Positions 35,189-44,333 of a stretch of DNA of 64,000 nucleotides are shown here, one piece after another. The DNA is from Pelagirhabdus alkalitolerans. GTDB lineage: Bacteria; Bacillota; Bacilli; Bacillales; Amphibacillaceae. The stretch's first letter is position 1. The number at the start of each line of letters is the position of its first letter. A program made the position numbers and the translations under genes. The notes under the pieces are model-generated. The model was not told the DNA's origin and searched no databases. It saw only the letters and a program-made list of their open reading frames with translations. The stretch is taken from positions 1-64,000 of the forward strand of contig NZ_FMYI01000009.1 in the NCBI RefSeq assembly GCF_900096905.1, in the 5' to 3' direction.

Positions 35189-35605
35189 TTAAATAAACCG
35201 ACTAATCGATTGCATAATCTCAATTGATGAAGCCTGATCGGTGAACTGTTCAATGATTTTTCCTTCTTGGTCAATAATGACAGTCGTAGGCACACCCATA
35301 CAATCATAAGCTCTGTATGTGTTCAATCCATCATCAACGACTGTCGGTTGACTGAGGAAGTTATCAAAGTAACGTATAGCTTCATCAGCTTTTGGTTCTC
35401 GTCCAGAAACATTTACCGTGCGAAATACCATTTTTTCAGAATCAACGGTTTGGTAAAGACGCTCCTTTAATGGTAAATCTTGACTGCAATCCGGGCACCA
35501 AGATGTCCAAAAAGTAAGCACAACAATTTTTCCTAAATCATCTGATAATTGGTATGTTTTAGATGGGTCATCTATATAGGGAAGACTAAAATTTGGTGCT
35601 AACAT
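35189..35605 (-). CDS. TlpA/ResA-like thioredoxin-fold protein
   Basis: A 138-residue AhpC/TSA-type thioredoxin-fold protein with the redox motif WCPDC in TFWTSWCPDCSQDLP and the cis-proline region GVPTTVIID. ResA and StoA/YneN relatives reduce disulphides outside the membrane. This one has no signal peptide or anchor, suggesting a cytosolic role or a trimmed N-terminus. I choose the ATG at 35605, nine bases after AAGG; the ATG at 35614 is too close. It is convergent with the MCP gene, stop codons abutting, and no hairpin separates them. Confidence 0.8.
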   Translation of the reverse strand: MLAPNFSLPYIDDPSKTYQLSDDLGKIVVLTFWTSWCPDCSQDLPLKERLYQTVDSEKMVFRTVNVSGREPKADEAIRYFDNFLSQPTVVDDGLNTYRAYDCMGVPTTVIIDQEGKIIEQFTDQASSIEIMQSISRFI

Positions 35606-35820
35606 AAACAACATCCTTTTCTAATAGATCGTAAAGTGAGTATAGCACGATAAGAAAGGGATGAAAATGAAGAAGTATTAACTCTTGGGAGCTTATCAAC
35701 TATACTCGAGCAAATGAAAAGAATTTCAAGCAATTGTAGCATTTATTAACTATGAATGTTTTATTTGATTGTGTGCTCGTGTCAATCTTTCAAATCATTT
35801 CAAATGAAAATAGGTGACCG

Positions 35821-35849
35821 TTGTCGCTAAATAATGCGCTTGGTATAAT
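35821..35849 (+). promoter_or_regulatory. Promoter of the small 35.9-kb gene
   Basis: TTGTCG (35821-35826), a 17-base spacer and TATAAT (35844-35849). The rest of the 281-base gap before the small gene (35606-35886) shows nothing else I can support. Confidence 0.75.
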
Positions 35850-35886
35850 TAATGTGGTCAAAAAAGGAAAGGGAGATTATAACCTA

Positions 35887-36075
35887 ATGGATCAATCGAT
35901 TGAACTCAATTACACGCAAGAAATGGAAAAGGCGATGCATCAAAATCACGGATGTGGTTATGCAGCGTATGGAATTGATATGAGTGAACGTTTGAAGGTT
36001 GAAAGAACAAGAGAGCAAAGTCATAAAGATGGTATGGCTCTTGTTACGGACATTAATCGTCAAGTTCATCGCTAA
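35887..36075 (+). CDS. Small soluble protein of unknown function
   Basis: A 62-residue charged protein, with an NHGCGYAAYG motif near residues 21-30 and a C-terminal charged helix rich in Arg, Lys, Glu and Gln. No signal or membrane segment. I do not recognise it. The gene is credible because it has its own sigma-A promoter, a GGGAG ribosome site 11 bases before the ATG and a terminator 50 bases after the stop. Longer in-frame readings start inside the -35 box and are rejected. Confidence 0.7.
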   Translation: MDQSIELNYTQEMEKAMHQNHGCGYAAYGIDMSERLKVERTREQSHKDGMALVTDINRQVHR

Positions 36076-36123
36076 TCATATTAATGAACTAAGAATCTTA
36101 ACTATTATAATATTGAAACAAGA

Positions 36124-36159
36124 AGACTCTTCTATTTAAAATAAGAAGGGTCTTTTTTT
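36124..36159 (+). terminator. Terminator after the small 35.9-kb gene
   Basis: AGACTCTTCT and AGAAGGGTCT arms (one G-T pair) followed by seven T. Confidence 0.78.
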
Positions 36160-36376
36160 GTATATTTGCTATTGAGAATGACGAAGAAAAGTCAATGTGT
36201 TAAACTAAGAAACAAATCATTTACTTTTTATACTTTTAGGTTTATAAAAGCTGTTTTACAGAACTTAAAATCTTGATATTAGATTTGAAATAGTATAAGA
36301 TTGTAATGAGAATAAAGTGAGAATGGAAAAGTCATTCTTGAATTATTATATAATATTATTTTTTGGAGGTATAGAT

Positions 36377-37162
36377 ATGAGTGGATCAACTTTAGAAATT
36401 AAAGATCTTCATGTTGAGATCGAAGGCAAAGAAATTTTAAAAGGTGTTAACCTAACGATAAAAGGCGGAGAATTCCATGCTGTAATGGGACCTAATGGAA
36501 CGGGTAAATCAACGCTAGCTTCTGCTGTTATGGGTCATCCAACGTATGAAGTGACAAAAGGTGAAATCTTAATGGATGGCGAGAATGTACTCGAAATGGA
36601 AGTTGATGAAAGAGCAAAAGCAGGTCTTTTCCTAGCTATGCAATACCCAAGTGAAATTAGTGGTGTTACAACATCTGATTTCTTACGTTCTTCAATTAAC
36701 GCACATCGTGAAGAAGGTGATGAAATTCCATTAATGAAATTCATCAAAGAAATGGATGAGGCAATGGATTATCTAGATATGGATAAAAACATGGCTCAGC
36801 GTTACTTGAACGAAGGTTTCTCAGGTGGTGAGAAGAAACGTAACGAGATCTTACAGTTGATGTTACTTAAACCTCAAATCGGTATATTAGATGAAATTGA
36901 TTCAGGTCTTGATATTGATGCATTAAAAGTTGTATCAAAAGGGATTAATAAATTGAGAAGTGAATCATTTGGTTGTTTAATTATCACACACTACCAACGT
37001 TTATTAAACTATGTGACACCTGATTATGTCCATGTCATGATGCAAGGTCGCATTGTTAAATCAGGTGGTCCTGAGTTAGTCGAACGTCTAGAAGATCAAG
37101 GTTATGATTGGATCAAACAAGAACTAGGAATCGAAGACGTAACTGTCGGTAAAGATGCCTAA
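36377..37162 (+). CDS. sufC: Fe-S assembly ATPase SufC
   Basis: A 261-residue soluble ABC ATPase. Walker A GPNGTGKSTLA is near residue 38, the SufC-type signature FSGGEKKRNEIL follows, and Walker B is IGILDEIDSGLD. It forms the SufBCD scaffold complex that assembles Fe-S clusters. It starts at ATG 36377, preceded by TTGGAGG; the upstream in-frame extension has no ribosome site. It opens sufC-sufD-sufS-sufU-sufB, the standard Bacillus order. The 217-base leader contains possible -10 sequences but no sure promoter. Confidence 0.96.
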   Translation: MSGSTLEIKDLHVEIEGKEILKGVNLTIKGGEFHAVMGPNGTGKSTLASAVMGHPTYEVTKGEILMDGENVLEMEVDERAKAGLFLAMQYPSEISGVTTSDFLRSSINAHREEGDEIPLMKFIKEMDEAMDYLDMDKNMAQRYLNEGFSGGEKKRNEILQLMLLKPQIGILDEIDSGLDIDALKVVSKGINKLRSESFGCLIITHYQRLLNYVTPDYVHVMMQGRIVKSGGPELVERLEDQGYDWIKQELGIEDVTVGKDA

Positions 37163-37183
37163 GTGAGGTAAGGAGGGGTTTAA

Positions 37184-38491
37184 GTGTCAACAGAATTATT
37201 CGATACGTTTAATACAGATTATATAAACACATACTCAGAGCAGCACAATGAGCCGGAGTGGTTGAGAGCACAACGACTAAAAGCAATTGAACTAGCTGAA
37301 ACGTTGGAAATGCCTAAGCCAGATAAAACGAAGATCACGAGATGGAATTTCACTAAGTTTTCTCATCAATCAACGAGTGAACCAATTGATTCATTCGATC
37401 AATTACCAGACTCAGTTGGTAAAGTGATTGATCAAGGTAAAGCAGAACAGAACTTAGTCATTTTACGAAATCAAGAGAATCAATTCAGTGAATTACCAAA
37501 AGAATTAAAAGATAAAGGTGTCATTTTCACAGATTTATTTACAGCAGCAAATGAATATCCTGAATTGGTTGAAAAATATTTCATGACCGATGCTGTCTCA
37601 GTTGATGAGCACCGATTAACAGCACTTCATGCTGCGCTTGTTAACGGTGGTGTCTTCTTATATGTTCCTAAGAATGTTGTTATTGAGGAGCCAGTGCAAG
37701 CAATCTTCTGGCAAGAAGACAAGGACTTGGCGTTATTTAACCATGTCATTGTTGTAGCAGAAGAAAACGCACAAGTAACATTTGTCGAGAATTACATTTC
37801 AGATCATGAAGAAACTGAAACAGTTGCCAATGTTATCTCAGAAGTCATTGCTAAAGATAATGCTAAAATCTCATATGGTTCAGTGGATCATTTTGCATAT
37901 GGAACAACAGCATATATGAACAGAAGAGGCGTTGCTGGTCGTGATGCGACAATTGAATGGGCGCTTGGACAAATGAATAATGGTAACACGATTTCTGAAA
38001 ACATCACCCATCTATTAGGTGATCAATCAGTTTGCTTTGCAAAAGCCGTATCAGTTGGTGTTGGGGATCAAACACAAAACTTCACAGCGAAAATTGTAAA
38101 CCATGGTAAACATTCAAATGGTATCATTCTCCAACACGGTGTTATGAAAGACCAAGCAAGCGCCATTTTCCACGGCATTGGTAAGATCGAACGCGGAGGA
38201 ACAAAGGCAAACGCTGAGCAAGAATCACGTGTATTAATGTTAAATAAAGATGCACGAGGCGATGCAAATCCGATTCTTCTTATTGATGAGGATGATGTGA
38301 CAGCTGGTCACGCAGCTTCAGTCGGTCGTGTAGACCCTGTTCAGCTGTATTACTTGATGAGTCGAGGCATTTCTAAACAAGAAGCGGAACGATTGGTTAT
38401 TCATGGTTTCTTAGCTCCCGTTGTTAATGAAATTCCAATTGAGAATGTCCGTGAACAATTAACGGACGTTATTGAAGGGAAAGTTTACTAA
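37184..38491 (+). CDS. sufD: Fe-S assembly scaffold SufD
   Basis: A 435-residue SufB/SufD-family beta-helix protein with VFLYVPKNVVIEEPVQAIF, the GVMKDQASAIFHGIGKIERG core and the C-terminal YYLMSRGISKQEAERLVIHGFLAPV. It partners SufB and SufC. It starts at GTG 37184, with AAGGAGGGG 6-10 bases upstream. Length and order match B. subtilis SufD. Confidence 0.95.
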   Translation: MSTELFDTFNTDYINTYSEQHNEPEWLRAQRLKAIELAETLEMPKPDKTKITRWNFTKFSHQSTSEPIDSFDQLPDSVGKVIDQGKAEQNLVILRNQENQFSELPKELKDKGVIFTDLFTAANEYPELVEKYFMTDAVSVDEHRLTALHAALVNGGVFLYVPKNVVIEEPVQAIFWQEDKDLALFNHVIVVAEENAQVTFVENYISDHEETETVANVISEVIAKDNAKISYGSVDHFAYGTTAYMNRRGVAGRDATIEWALGQMNNGNTISENITHLLGDQSVCFAKAVSVGVGDQTQNFTAKIVNHGKHSNGIILQHGVMKDQASAIFHGIGKIERGGTKANAEQESRVLMLNKDARGDANPILLIDEDDVTAGHAASVGRVDPVQLYYLMSRGISKQEAERLVIHGFLAPVVNEIPIENVREQLTDVIEGKVY

Positions 38492-38492
38492 G

Positions 38493-39713
38493 ATGGATGT
38501 ATCTGCTATTCGTCAAGATTTTCCGCTTCTCGATCAAGAAGTTAATCAACATCCTCTTGTTTATCTAGATTCTGCTGCAACATCGCAAAAACCTGCTCAA
38601 GTGATCGATGCAGTTAATCATTATTATAGGCGTGATAATTCTAATGTTCACCGAGGTGTTCATTCAATTGGAACACGCGCAACTGAAAGCTATGAAGGTG
38701 CAAGAAAGACAGTCCAATCGTTTATAAATGCAGAACATGTTGAAGAAGTGATCTTTACAAGAGGTACAACGGCTTCGATCAATATTGTGGCGAACAGCTA
38801 TGGACGTGCGAACTTATCAACGGGTGATGAAATTGTCATTACCCAGATGGAACATCACAGTAATATCATTCCATGGCAACAACTTGCTAAACAGACGGGT
38901 GCGTCATTAAAATACGTACCCATGCAGTCCGATGGTACTTTGACATTGGCTGATGTAGAGAATACAATTACTCAATCGACTAAAATCGTTGCGATTACAC
39001 ATGTTTCAAATGTGCTTGGAACGATTAATCCGATTAAAGAAATTGTAAAAATTGCACATCAAAATGGTGCTGTTGTGTTAGTTGATGGTGCGCAAGCCGT
39101 GCCACATATGAAAGTTGATGTTCAAGATCTCGACTGTGATTTTTATGCCTTCTCAGGTCATAAAATGTGCGCACCAACTGGAATTGGTGTTCTGTATGGT
39201 AAAAAACAATTACTAGAATCAATGGAGCCGGTTGAATTTGGTGGAGAGATGATCGATTTTGTTGGTTTATATGACTCAACGTGGAAAGAGCTTCCTTGGA
39301 AGTTTGAAGGTGGAACACCAATCATTGCAGGAGCTGTTGGTCTAAAGACAGCTATTGATTATCTGACGGATATCGGATTTGAAAAAATTACAGCACATGA
39401 AAAGATGTTAACTGATTATGCAATGGAACAGTTGAGTGCGTTTGACGGCATTGATATTTATGGGCCAGATCACAGAGCGGGTTTAATTACATTTAACTTA
39501 ACAGATGTTCACCCACACGATACTGCAACAGTACTTGATGCTTATGGTATTGCAGTCAGAGCAGGTCATCATTGTGCTCAGCCATTAATGAAATGGTTAG
39601 ATGTTACAGCAACGGCACGTGCTAGTTTTTATTTATATAACACAAAAGATGATGTAGATCGCTTTATTAATGGATTACAAAGCGCGAAGGAGTTTTTTGG
39701 AGATGTCTTTTAA
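38493..39713 (+). CDS. sufS: Cysteine desulfurase SufS
   Basis: A 406-residue class V aminotransferase-fold enzyme. The PLP lysine lies in FSGHKMCAPTGIGVLYG, the catalytic cysteine in RAGHHCAQPLMK near residue 360, and the N-terminal VYLDSAATSQKP is characteristic. It removes sulphur from cysteine as persulphide and passes it to SufU. The ATG at 38493 follows the sufD stop by one base. Its own ribosome site (GAAGGGA) is inside sufD, so translation is probably coupled. Confidence 0.95.
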   Translation: MDVSAIRQDFPLLDQEVNQHPLVYLDSAATSQKPAQVIDAVNHYYRRDNSNVHRGVHSIGTRATESYEGARKTVQSFINAEHVEEVIFTRGTTASINIVANSYGRANLSTGDEIVITQMEHHSNIIPWQQLAKQTGASLKYVPMQSDGTLTLADVENTITQSTKIVAITHVSNVLGTINPIKEIVKIAHQNGAVVLVDGAQAVPHMKVDVQDLDCDFYAFSGHKMCAPTGIGVLYGKKQLLESMEPVEFGGEMIDFVGLYDSTWKELPWKFEGGTPIIAGAVGLKTAIDYLTDIGFEKITAHEKMLTDYAMEQLSAFDGIDIYGPDHRAGLITFNLTDVHPHDTATVLDAYGIAVRAGHHCAQPLMKWLDVTATARASFYLYNTKDDVDRFINGLQSAKEFFGDVF

Positions 39714-40143
39714 TAATTTAGATACACTCTATCGTCAAGTCATCATGGATCACTATAAAAATCCAAGAAATCGAGGTTCCTTATCAAACGATTCGATAAC
39801 GTTGGAAATGAACAATCCAACATGTGGCGACCGTATTGAAGTTCACCTCATTGTTGAAGAAGGGTTTGTTAAAGATGTTGCATTTGAGGGAGAAGGGTGT
39901 TCAATCAGCTTAGCCTCAGCATCAATGATGACCCAAGCCATTAAAGGGCATTCTGTAGAAGATGCATTATCAATGTCACGCTACTTCTCAGATATGATGC
40001 TTGGTCAAGATTTGGATGAAATGGATCTAGAACTCGGTGATATTGAAGCGTTGCAAGGCGTGGCAAAATTCCCTGCTCGAATTAAATGTGCCACACTTGC
40101 ATGGAAAGCAATGGAAAAAGCCGTTAAAGAAGACGAACAATAA
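39703..40143 (+). CDS. sufU: Sulphur-transfer protein SufU
   Basis: A 146-residue SufU with the three zinc/sulphur-acceptor cysteines in NPTCGDRIE, GEGCSISLASASMM and IKCATLAWKAM. The insertion between the second and third Cys distinguishes SufU from IscU. It accepts persulphide from SufS. It starts at ATG 39703, overlapping the end of sufS by 11 bases, and AAGGAG lies 10 bases upstream. Confidence 0.95.
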   Translation: MSFNNLDTLYRQVIMDHYKNPRNRGSLSNDSITLEMNNPTCGDRIEVHLIVEEGFVKDVAFEGEGCSISLASASMMTQAIKGHSVEDALSMSRYFSDMMLGQDLDEMDLELGDIEALQGVAKFPARIKCATLAWKAMEKAVKEDEQ

Positions 40144-40180
40144 ATTGTAAGTAGAATATAAAATCTTAAGGAGGGCTATC

Positions 40181-41578
40181 ATGGCTAAAAACGCACCTGA
40201 AGTAGGCGATTATAAATATGGATTTCATGACAAAGATGTATCTATATTTCGTACAGAAAAAGGGTTAACAGAGAATGTGGTTCGAGAAATTTCAAAAATG
40301 AAAGAAGAACCACAATGGATGCTTGATTATCGTCTGAAAGCTCTTAAACACTTTTACAGTAAGCCAATGCCACAATGGGGTGGCGACTTGTCAGAACTTG
40401 ATTTTGATGAGATCACGTATTATGTAAAACCTTCGGAACGTTCTGAGCGTTCTTGGGATGAAGTACCAGATGAAATCAAACAAACATTTGATCGTTTAGG
40501 AATTCCTGAGGCTGAACAAAAATATTTAGCTGGGGTTTCAGCACAATATGAATCAGAAGTTGTGTATCACAACTTAAAAGAAGATTTAGAAGATCTAGGT
40601 ATCGTATTTAAAGATACAGATACGGCACTTAAAGAAGATGAAGAATTGTTCAAAGAGTATTTCGGAAAAGTAATACCTTATACAGATAATAAATTTGCTG
40701 CACTTAATTCAGCGGTTTGGTCGGGTGGTTCATTCATCTATGTACCAAAAGGTGTTAAAACCGATACACCACTACAAGCTTATTTCAGAATTAACTCTGA
40801 AAACATGGGACAGTTTGAGCGAACATTGATTATTGTCGATGAAGAAGCATCTGTCCACTATGTTGAAGGGTGTACGGCGCCTGTTTTCACAACAAATTCA
40901 TTACACAGTGCCGTTGTAGAAATCTTTGTTAAAAAAGATGCTTACTGTCGTTATACCACGATTCAAAACTGGGCAAATAACGTTTACAACCTTGTGACTA
41001 AACGTGCAACGGTTGGTGCGAACGGAACGATGGAATGGGTCGATGGTAACCTTGGTTCAAAACTAACGATGAAATATCCTTCAGTCTTACTACGTGGTGA
41101 AGGTGCTAGAGGTATGACGCTATCGATCGCGTTAGCTGGTAAAGGGCAACACCAAGATGCAGGTGCGAAAATGATTCACTTAGCACCAAACACATCATCA
41201 TCAATTGTTTCGAAATCAATTGCTAAACAAGGTGGTAAAGTGTCTTACCGAGGCATTGTACACTTCGGACGAAAAGCTGATGGTGCACGTTCAAACATCG
41301 AATGTGACACACTTATTATGGATAATAAATCGGCTTCAGATACGATTCCATATAATGAAATTTTCAATGAAAACATTTCATTAGAACATGAAGCGAAAGT
41401 ATCGAAGGTCTCAGAAGAACAGTTGTTTTATTTAATGAGTCGTGGTATTTCAGAAGTTGAAGCAACAGAAATGATTGTAATGGGCTTTATTGAACCATTC
41501 ACAAAAGAGTTGCCAATGGAATACGCGGTTGAAATGAACCGATTAATTAGCTTTGAAATGGAAGGTAGTATCGGTTAA
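40181..41578 (+). CDS. sufB: Fe-S assembly scaffold SufB
   Basis: A 465-residue SufB with APEVGDYKYGFHDKD at the start, the VEGCTAPVF and WANNVYNLVTKRA segments in the core and a C-terminal MSRGISEVEATEMIVMGFIEPF. It is the cluster-building subunit of SufBCD. AAGGAGGG precedes the ATG. The operon ends at the perfect hairpin just after the stop. Confidence 0.96.
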   Translation: MAKNAPEVGDYKYGFHDKDVSIFRTEKGLTENVVREISKMKEEPQWMLDYRLKALKHFYSKPMPQWGGDLSELDFDEITYYVKPSERSERSWDEVPDEIKQTFDRLGIPEAEQKYLAGVSAQYESEVVYHNLKEDLEDLGIVFKDTDTALKEDEELFKEYFGKVIPYTDNKFAALNSAVWSGGSFIYVPKGVKTDTPLQAYFRINSENMGQFERTLIIVDEEASVHYVEGCTAPVFTTNSLHSAVVEIFVKKDAYCRYTTIQNWANNVYNLVTKRATVGANGTMEWVDGNLGSKLTMKYPSVLLRGEGARGMTLSIALAGKGQHQDAGAKMIHLAPNTSSSIVSKSIAKQGGKVSYRGIVHFGRKADGARSNIECDTLIMDNKSASDTIPYNEIFNENISLEHEAKVSKVSEEQLFYLMSRGISEVEATEMIVMGFIEPFTKELPMEYAVEMNRLISFEMEGSIG

Positions 41579-41584
41579 TGAATG

Positions 41585-41622
41585 AAAAAATCCTCAGTAC
41601 ATAGGTGTACTGAGGATTTTTT
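41585..41622 (+). terminator. Terminator after the suf operon
   Basis: Perfect 16-base arms (41585-41600 and 41607-41622) around ATAGGT, ending in six T. Confidence 0.93.
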
Positions 41623-41712
41623 GCAGTTCAAATCGAGGAACAAGTTAAAACGTGTGTATTATGATATAGTATTCATTAGAAAAAAGTTTCAAACAGACAG
41701 GGGTAGACAGTT

Positions 41713-43095
41713 ATGTTAGAACAGATTTCTTTATTTTTCACCAGTGACTTACATAGCCATTTTGAAAGTTGGCCTAAAGCCGTTCGTTTCTTAAATGGTA
41801 AAACAGAAGAAAAGAAAAAAATGAATCAATCTTATTTTATATTAGACAATGGGGATCATTTAGATCGCGTTAACCCGATTACAGAAGCCACCAAAGGAAA
41901 GGTTAATGTGAATTTACTCAACGATGCTAACTATGACGTGATTAACTTGGGTAATAATGAAGGAGTTACGTTAAAGCAGTCAGAATTGATGCAACTGTAC
42001 GAGAATGCTCAATTTGATGTGACATGTGCGAATTTATCGAGTCAACATCACCCTGAATGGCTAAAGTCTCATACAATTAAACAGACAACATCTGGTTTAA
42101 CGATCGGATTTATTGGTTTGACAGCGCCCTTTGCACCGTTTTATGAACCTTTAGGTTGGTCTGTTTCCGATCCACTTGTCGAACTAGAGAATCAATTGAA
42201 TGCATTACCTGAACATGTTGATTTAGTCGTTGTTCTGTCCCATCTCGGAATTGATTTTGATGAGAAAATTGCAGATCAATTTGAGAAAGTCGACATTATT
42301 ATTGGTGGTCATACGCATCATTTATTTCAAGACACGCACATACGAAATAAAACGTTATTAGCTGCTGTAGGTAAATTTGGTCGATATATTGGTGAAATTC
42401 AATTAAAATATGATCATTCAAAAAGTCGTTGGTTAATGCCAGAGTCTATAGTGTCTGATTTGTCCGAATTTGAAAATGATCAAAAAACTGAAACAACTTT
42501 ATTGAAGGCAAAAGAAGAAGCAAATCACTACTTGTCCCATCAAGTAACTTACTTAAGTGAACCGTTGACTATTGATTGGTATGAAGAAACGCCTCTAATT
42601 AAATCGCTAACAAAAACGTTAAGAAAGTGGACCGGTGCAGATATTAGTATGCTAAATGCAGGTATTCTATTAGATGGATTTGATGCTGGCGTTGTCACTG
42701 AAGCTGATATTCATCGTAACTGCCCGCATCCAATTAACCCTTGTGTCGTCAATGTAACAGGAAGAGAAATTATTGAAATCGTCCGAGCAGGTATGACAGA
42801 AGAGTTCATTAATCTGAAAGTTAAAGGTTATGGTTTTAGAGGAGAGATCATGGGACAGTTAGTTTATGATGGGATTGAACTTCATTTTAGAGATCAAAAC
42901 GCGGAGGGCATAAGTTTAGACAAAGTGACCATCAATCAACAAGAGATAAGCAATGATCAAGTTTATAAGCTTGCGACTGCTGATATGTTCACGTTTGGTC
43001 ATTTATCACCTCAAATCTCACGTGCTGTGTCAAAACAATTTTTTATGCCAGAATTTATTCGTGACTTATTGAAAGATACATTACAGACGTTTTAA
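41713..43095 (+). CDS. yunD: Metallophosphatase / 5'-nucleotidase-like protein (YunD)
   Basis: A 460-residue calcineurin-like phosphatase with metal motifs FTSDLHSHFESW, DNGDHLDR, NLGNNEG and IIGGHTHH, followed by a C-terminal 5'-nucleotidase domain (ISMLNAGILLDGF). No signal peptide is visible, so it is cytosolic, unlike secreted UshA enzymes. It probably removes phosphate from nucleotides or nucleotide cofactors. B. subtilis yunD lies in the same suf-yun-yut region. Confidence 0.85.
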   Translation: MLEQISLFFTSDLHSHFESWPKAVRFLNGKTEEKKKMNQSYFILDNGDHLDRVNPITEATKGKVNVNLLNDANYDVINLGNNEGVTLKQSELMQLYENAQFDVTCANLSSQHHPEWLKSHTIKQTTSGLTIGFIGLTAPFAPFYEPLGWSVSDPLVELENQLNALPEHVDLVVVLSHLGIDFDEKIADQFEKVDIIIGGHTHHLFQDTHIRNKTLLAAVGKFGRYIGEIQLKYDHSKSRWLMPESIVSDLSEFENDQKTETTLLKAKEEANHYLSHQVTYLSEPLTIDWYEETPLIKSLTKTLRKWTGADISMLNAGILLDGFDAGVVTEADIHRNCPHPINPCVVNVTGREIIEIVRAGMTEEFINLKVKGYGFRGEIMGQLVYDGIELHFRDQNAEGISLDKVTINQQEISNDQVYKLATADMFTFGHLSPQISRAVSKQFFMPEFIRDLLKDTLQTF

Positions 43096-43196
43096 TCAAT
43101 TTATTAGATATACGTCGAAAAATGTAGAAAAAATCGCGATTTTCTGATAGGATTTGTTTAGACAGAAAGACGAACGAGAAAAGTTGGGAGAACAAC

Positions 43197-44276
43197 ATGA
43201 AATTAGTTACGACAAGAGGTTTAGCTGTTGGGCAAGAACTAGCAAAACCGATATTAAATGACCGGGGTCAAGTATTAGTTCAAAAAAATGTACGCGTGAG
43301 TCAACAGATTATCGATCGTTTACTTGAACTGGGTGTTACGTATGTTTATGTAAAAGATCAAATGTCTGAAGATATCGTGATTCACTCACCTATATCTGAA
43401 GAATTGAAAATTGAATCGATCCGAACGGTGAAATCTGTTTTCCATTCATACAAAAATAAAGGGTTTAAAGACCAGTCTTTTTTGTATGATAAGACGACCG
43501 AGAAAATGGCTTCACTCGTTGATACAATCATCAGTCAAATTCAAAATGATGAAGAAGTGATATCGTTAATGTCTGATATCTTTATTAGTGATGATTATTT
43601 ATTTAACCATTCTGTGAATGTTACCACATATGCGATTGCGATTGCGACGGAGATGAAGCTACCGTATAAGCAGGTGAGAGAACTCGGTCTAGGGGCGATG
43701 CTTCATGATATTGGGAAGGTTTTTTTACCAGAAGAAGTTTTGAAAAAACAAGGTAGACTCACGGATGTTGAATTTGAAATTATAAAAACACATCCTGAAC
43801 TAGGGTTTGAATTTTTGCGTTCATCATCAGACCTTTCCGTATTAGTTGCGCATTGTGCTTATCAACACCATGAACGATTAGATGGATCAGGGTATCCACG
43901 TGGTATTAAAGGAAAAGATATGCATAAATTCGGGAAAATTTTAGGTGTGGCAGATGTTTTTGATGCTACAACCAGTGATCGTGTTTACCGTGATGCGATG
44001 TTACCTCAAGAAGGCCTTGAAATTTTGTATGCAGGTAGTGGCACATTATTTGATACGAATATTGTTCGAACCTTTAGAGAGAGTATCGCTGTTTATCCTA
44101 ATGGTGTGACGGTTGAGTTAAATGATCATCGTCGTGCCATTGTTGTTAGACAAAATAAAAAATTATATAATCGACCTGTGGTACGTGTCATTAATGAAAA
44201 TAATCAAGTTGTAACACCTTACGATTTAGATTTATCTAAACATTTGAATGTGACGATCATTGGTTACAGTATATAA
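43197..44276 (+). CDS. HD-GYP domain phosphodiesterase
   Basis: A 359-residue protein with an N-terminal domain of about 100 residues (LAKPILNDRGQVL) and an HD-GYP domain. The HD motif is in GAMLHDIGKVFLPEEV and the GYP motif in HHERLDGSGYPRGIKG, with DVFDATTSDRVYR behind it. HD-GYP enzymes hydrolyse cyclic di-GMP or related dinucleotides. There is no receiver or PAS domain. The ATG has GGGAGAACAAC upstream. A terminator-like hairpin follows, overlapping the next ribosome site. Confidence 0.87.
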   Translation: MKLVTTRGLAVGQELAKPILNDRGQVLVQKNVRVSQQIIDRLLELGVTYVYVKDQMSEDIVIHSPISEELKIESIRTVKSVFHSYKNKGFKDQSFLYDKTTEKMASLVDTIISQIQNDEEVISLMSDIFISDDYLFNHSVNVTTYAIAIATEMKLPYKQVRELGLGAMLHDIGKVFLPEEVLKKQGRLTDVEFEIIKTHPELGFEFLRSSSDLSVLVAHCAYQHHERLDGSGYPRGIKGKDMHKFGKILGVADVFDATTSDRVYRDAMLPQEGLEILYAGSGTLFDTNIVRTFRESIAVYPNGVTVELNDHRRAIVVRQNKKLYNRPVVRVINENNQVVTPYDLDLSKHLNVTIIGYSI

Positions 44277-44291
44277 GAAATGAAAGGACTA

Positions 44292-44333
44292 CCCCCGCTT
44301 ACATGGGCATATCATGTAAACGGGGGGATTTTT
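44292..44333 (+). promoter_or_regulatory. Hairpin overlapping the yunB ribosome site
   Basis: CCCCCGCTTACATG (44292-44305) pairs with CATGTAAACGGGGG (44313-44326), with one mismatch and a 7-base loop, followed by GATTTTT. The G-run of the right arm is also the only Shine-Dalgarno for GTG 44334. It may act as terminator of the HD-GYP gene, as a lid on yunB translation, or both. Confidence 0.65.

Noticed and set aside
36317..36376. 20-residue N-terminal extension of SufC
   Set aside because: No ribosome site upstream, and the residues do not fit the SufC start; TTGGAGG points to ATG 36377.
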